64,000 bases of DNA from Oscillospiraceae bacterium. GTDB lineage: Bacteria; Bacillota; Clostridia; Oscillospirales; Ruminococcaceae. Shown here one piece after another: positions 61,512 to 64,000 of this stretch. The notes beneath the pieces were generated by a model. It searched no databases. It saw only the letters and a program-made list of their open reading frames with translations, and was not told the DNA's origin. Each line of letters opens with the position of its first letter. Within the stretch, counting starts at the first letter, position 1. The translations under genes were made by a program, and so were the position numbers. The stretch spans positions 124,001-188,000 of the forward strand of contig JAJQFI010000016.1 of NCBI GenBank assembly GCA_021201235.1, in the 5' to 3' direction.

Positions 61512-62036
61512 TGCTAATTCGTCCATTATTTCTTTGGCATACCTGAGAATCGGGAGTTCCCTTGCCGAGACAAGCCTTCCGAGCTGGTGTTCTTCGGCTT
61601 TCTCATACTCGCATACCGCTTCATCAAAAGTGAGCTTTGCGGTAGTGAGATGAAAATCGTTTATCTCGTCGGGCATGAGATGCTTTTCGCCGAAAGAGGT
61701 TATCTTGCAGAGAAAGTAATTATTGATATTGTGGCGGTGGATGAGGTTATAGTAGTCGCTGACTGTGCCGAGCTTACAGACTATCTCAACAGTCACGCCG
61801 AGCTCTTCGCTCAGTTCACGCTTGATTGCCTCTTCGAGGTCTTCTCCCTGCTCCACTCCTCCGCCAGAGGTTTCTATGTATGAGCACTTACCAAAGGCAT
61901 CGTCACGGCTCGTCTTCACGAAATAGAATTTGCCCTCATCGTCAAAGACTATTGCCCGGGCAATATTTCTGTCGTGGTCGGTGTAGGTGTATTCCCACTC
62001 GGTGTCCCGGAGCTCGATATTCAAGGGTTCGTGCAT
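61509..62036 (-). CDS. NUDIX hydrolase
   Basis: 175 residues from MHEPLNIELR. The NUDIX box is GGVEQGEDLEEAIKRELSEE with the expected Glu pair. The fold starts IARAIVFDDEGKFYFVKT. It cleaves a nucleoside diphosphate linked to some other moiety; substrate unknown. The start overlaps the end of the membrane regulator gene by 16 nt, so the two are coupled. Confidence 0.9.
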   Translation of the reverse strand: MHEPLNIELRDTEWEYTYTDHDRNIARAIVFDDEGKFYFVKTSRDDAFGKCSYIETSGGGVEQGEDLEEAIKRELSEELGVTVEIVCKLGTVSDYYNLIHRHNINNYFLCKITSFGEKHLMPDEINDFHLTTAKLTFDEAVCEYEKAEEHQLGRLVSARELPILRYAKEIMDELA

Positions 62037-62680
62037 TTCATTCTCTTCTTTCTTATGTGTCTTCTGACCAAAGTCCCGATTCCGAGACCGGCGAGGGAGA
62101 TTATAGCACCGATGAGCCACAATGTCAAGTTCGGGAGATTGAAGTTGCCGAATGCGATGGTGTTGGCGAGCTTGAAGGTGGCGTATTCGGCGAGGGTGTA
62201 CATGATGCCGAAGATGACTGCCGACAACCATTTCCACCTGCCCCAATAGTCGTTTATGCCGATGAGAATGGAGAGCACGAAAGTAGTGACTGGCAGGACA
62301 AGACCGATAACAATCAGATAGTATCCCATAGCATCCGAACCGCTGATTATGCACCAGAAGAGTATCATTGCGATTGCGTAAATCACCAAGCATGTTGCGA
62401 TGATTATGAGCTTGCCGATATTACGCTTGCTTTTTACGGTGTCGGTGCTTTCTTCGAGGTATTCGAGGTATTCAGTCACAGGAGATTCCTCCTTTAAAAG
62501 ATGGTCGAGGGTGACGTGATAGAGGTCACTCATTTTGACAACACTTATTATGTCGGGGTAGGTTTTCCCGTTCTCCCAGTTTGAGACGGTCTGCCTGCTG
62601 ACGCCAAGGGCTCCCGCCGCTTGCTCCTGAGTAAGTCCCGCCGCCAGTCTTGCGTTTTTGATTTTTGTACCGATGTCCAT
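62021..62680 (-). CDS. XRE-family regulator with membrane domain
   Basis: 219 residues. The N-terminal helix-turn-helix (about 5-60: LTQEQAAGALGVSRQTVSNWE) is followed by a linker and four membrane helices (about 88-205). This is the common Firmicutes layout of a membrane-tethered DNA-binding protein. It ends in a basic tail (RRHIRKKRMKC). It may sense membrane state and is first in a unit with the NUDIX gene. Confidence 0.88.
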   Translation of the reverse strand: MDIGTKIKNARLAAGLTQEQAAGALGVSRQTVSNWENGKTYPDIISVVKMSDLYHVTLDHLLKEESPVTEYLEYLEESTDTVKSKRNIGKLIIIATCLVIYAIAMILFWCIISGSDAMGYYLIVIGLVLPVTTFVLSILIGINDYWGRWKWLSAVIFGIMYTLAEYATFKLANTIAFGNFNLPNLTLWLIGAIISLAGLGIGTLVRRHIRKKRMKCTNP

Positions 62681-62705
62681 GCGAGCACTCCCTTTCTATA
62701 GGCTT

Positions 62706-62734
62706 ATTATAAGCGATTTTCGGGACTTTGTCTA
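62706..62734 (-). promoter_or_regulatory. Promoter of the XRE-NUDIX unit
   Basis: TAGACA (62729-62734), 17-bp spacer, TATAAT (62706-62711). The -10 lies inside GCTTATAATAAGC, a small dyad that could be an operator. Confidence 0.7.
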
Positions 62735-62800
62735 TCAATTTGTCTTTACTTTCGGGATTTTTCGGTGTCAAAATGGTTTGACATGGAGGAGTTATATGTC

Positions 62801-62929
62801 TGCGTCCACGGACGCGCATCCACAGGACGCGCCAACAAAAAAACGCCTTTCGGCGTTCGACTTTGTGGCTGCATCCACGGACGCGCATGAAAAAAGCACC
62901 TATTCAGGTGCTTTTTTCATGGCGCGTCC
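62801..62929. repeat. tRNA-Arg-end-like repeats
   Basis: TGCGTCCACGGACGCGCAT (62801-62819) and TGCATCCACGGACGCGCAT (62870-62888) differ at one base. Between them AGGACGCGCCA occurs. These echo the acceptor ends of the tRNA-Arg gene next door (GCGTCC and GGACGCGCCA). The stretch 62879-62900 is a near-perfect mirror of 62907-62929, which includes the tRNA 3' end and its terminator, with one extra base. Confidence 0.7.
62887..62919 (-). terminator. Terminator of the tRNA-Gly/tRNA-Arg unit
   Basis: GAAAAAAGCACC and GGTGCTTTTTTC form a perfect 12-bp stem with a 6-nt loop, directly after the tRNA-Arg CCA end. Confidence 0.9.
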
Positions 62930-62996
62930 TACAGGATTCGAACCTGTGGCCTACGGCTTAGAAGGCAGTTGCTCTATCCAGCTGAGCTAAGGACGC
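62920..62996 (-). tRNA. tRNA-Arg (TCT)
   Basis: A 77-nt cloverleaf with GCGTCCT/AGGACGC acceptor stem, anticodon loop CTTCTAA, T loop TTCGAAT and encoded CCA. Reads AGA. It lies 7 nt downstream of tRNA-Gly in the same transcript. Confidence 0.97.
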
Positions 62997-63003
62997 ATAA
63001 AAA

Positions 63004-63077
<74 letters not shown>

Positions 63078-63098
63078 AGGTTATCCGTCGCCGGGAAC

Positions 63099-63881
63099 TC
63101 ACTTCTCAGCAACGAACGATATTATAGCATAAGAAAAGGCAAATGTCAAGCGTTTTCTTCGGGACTTTTTCAAATTCAGACGTCTTCTTTTTTTGCGCCT
63201 GAGCTTGTCGATTATTTTGTCCTTGAAGATTATCCCCACCAGTCCCAGAACCGCCACAACTGCGAACAATATAATCGCCGCGATAAGGTTGCCGTCGCTA
63301 AGGCTTGCACCGAAAACAGTCGAGAGAATTATCGCAGGAGTCCTTGCGAGCATCGAGAGGAAGAAGAACCGGGACGGCTTTATCTTCGTGAGTGGCACGA
63401 TATAGGTCAGAGCGTCCTTGGGCATGCCCGGAATCAGGAAGAGGATAAAGACGGTCGCCTCAAGCTTCTTATCGTCGTTTAAGAATTCGAACCGCTTGAT
63501 GCCCTTGCCGTCGACGAAGGCTTCAACCACCGGCATGCCGAATTTTCTCACGGTCATGAATACAACAACTGAGCCTAAGAACACTCCCAAAAAGCAGAGA
63601 ACCGTTCCCCAGAAGTTTCCGAAGAGGACTCCGCCGAGGATCTGGATAACTCCGCCCGGGATGAGGGCGACGACGACCTGGAGCATCTGCAAAAGAAGGT
63701 AAACAATAACGCCCAGGACGACATTGCGGTCAACTATAGCCTGAAGGGCTTCCCTGCCCTCGTCGGTTGAAAGCAATTTGACAAGCGGGATTCCGGCTAT
63801 TGTCAGACCCACCATAACTATGACGAGTATGACAACAGCCGCAATTTTGATTGCCTTTTTGTTTTGAAAGATGTTTTTCAT
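63099..63881 (-). CDS. VTT-domain (TVP38/TMEM64, DedA-like) membrane protein
   Basis: 260 residues with an N-terminal helix (about 10-32) and a VTT/SNARE-associated domain at about 50-215: IPGGVIQILGGVLFGNFWGT and FLIPGMPKDALTYIVPL. Bacterial relatives are linked to lipid flipping and envelope homeostasis. The tail is very basic, and the last 17 residues (from about LTFAFSYAI) are encoded by DNA that also forms the tRNA promoter, so the end may be a late extension. It starts 8 bp after the truncated upstream gene. Confidence 0.88.
   Translation of the reverse strand: MKNIFQNKKAIKIAAVVILVIVMVGLTIAGIPLVKLLSTDEGREALQAIVDRNVVLGVIVYLLLQMLQVVVALIPGGVIQILGGVLFGNFWGTVLCFLGVFLGSVVVFMTVRKFGMPVVEAFVDGKGIKRFEFLNDDKKLEATVFILFLIPGMPKDALTYIVPLTKIKPSRFFFLSMLARTPAIILSTVFGASLSDGNLIAAIILFAVVAVLGLVGIIFKDKIIDKLRRKKRRRLNLKKSRRKRLTFAFSYAIISFVAEK
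63121..63149 (-). promoter_or_regulatory. tRNA promoter inside the VTT coding region
   Basis: TTGACA (63144-63149), 17-bp spacer, TATAAT (63121-63126): both hexamers perfect, about 45 bp before tRNA-Gly. Confidence 0.88.
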
Positions 63882-63889
63882 AGAAAATC

Positions 63890-64000
63890 CTACCGCCGTT
63901 TTCCGTGTCCGAAAAGCTTGTGCCTCAGCTTCTTCTCATAGATATAGAGAAGCCGGTCAAGGAGTATATCGAACATCGCAAATACAACATTACCTACTGC
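63890..64000 (-). CDS. C-terminal end of an unidentified gene, cut by the window edge
   Basis: Thirty-six codons before a TAG (stop at 63890-63892) are open to the window edge. The peptide contains FAMFDILLDRLLYIYEKKLR and ends HGKRR. A hydrophobic stretch followed by a basic tail suggests the end of a membrane protein; some ABC permeases end like this, but the assignment is weak. It lies 8 bp before the VTT gene and probably shares its transcript. Confidence 0.6.
   Translation of the reverse strand, partial: AVGNVVFAMFDILLDRLLYIYEKKLRHKLFGHGKRR

Noticed and set aside
62796-62990. Open frame on the plus strand with a good ribosome site (GGAGG) across the repeats and tRNA-Arg
   Set aside because: Two thirds of it is the antisense of tRNA-Arg and its terminator. 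The peptide ending in TGFEPVAYG is a well-known spurious annotation beside tRNA genes.

Overview
The window is a chromosomal segment of a Gram-positive, Clostridia-type anaerobe. I infer an Oscillospiraceae/Ruminococcaceae-like organism. The pointers are strong AGGAGG ribosome sites, many TTGACA-17-TATAAT promoters, a type III glutamine synthetase, a T-box, two class B sortases with an NPTTG-anchored surface protein, MetQNI, and many lipoproteins but no outer-membrane genes. Genes are dense on both strands. No prophage, IS transposase or CRISPR array is visible. The only repeat-type elements are one short palindromic element (16681-16812) and tRNA-end-like repeats near 62.8-62.9 kb.

Layout. 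0-3 kb: pnp and rpsO with leader structures, then initiator tRNA-Met. 3-5.7 kb: a GH43 glycosidase lipoprotein and a small membrane protein. 5.7-14.7 kb: two heterodimeric ABC exporter pairs and a LytTR/GHKL two-component system; a 9-bp direct repeat with 21-bp period sits just upstream of the second exporter pair's -10. 14.8-16.7 kb: tsf and rpsB. 16.7-20.4 kb: a large sortase-anchored surface protein whose mRNA leader can fold into two mutually exclusive hairpins, one hiding its ribosome site. 20.5-24.7 kb: holA, a TOPRIM/RNase M5-like gene and an MBOAT/DHHW acylation pair. 24.8-30 kb: lipoprotein, prfB, serine hydrolase, rnhA, cysteine desulfurase. 30-37 kb: ABC exporter with XRE regulator, hemW, a second cysteine desulfurase and a ThiI-CinA fusion. 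37-41.6 kb: two class B sortases, a SpoIID/LytB protein and a transglutaminase. 41.6-46.5 kb: SDR reductase, acpS, nnrD, lipoproteins, and a tandem pair of C39-like proteases.

46.5-52.6 kb is a nitrogen block: asnB under an Asn T-box that appears to act on translation, an ammonium transporter fused to a P-II domain, and glnN behind a terminator-like leader. 52.6-53.9 kb: a YhbD-type regulator and a bactofilin behind a large palindromic operator. 53.9-58.4 kb: methionine transporter metQNI with a LysR regulator. The MetQ polypeptide is circularly permuted relative to the family, which I consider the most striking observation. 58.6-64 kb: an M16 protease, NUDIX plus membrane XRE regulator, tRNA-Arg and tRNA-Gly, a VTT/DedA-like protein, and the 3' end of a gene cut by the window edge.

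Many starts given here differ from the longest open frame. They were chosen from ribosome sites, family N-termini and promoter positions, as stated in each entry. All promoter, operator and RNA-fold calls were made by eye.
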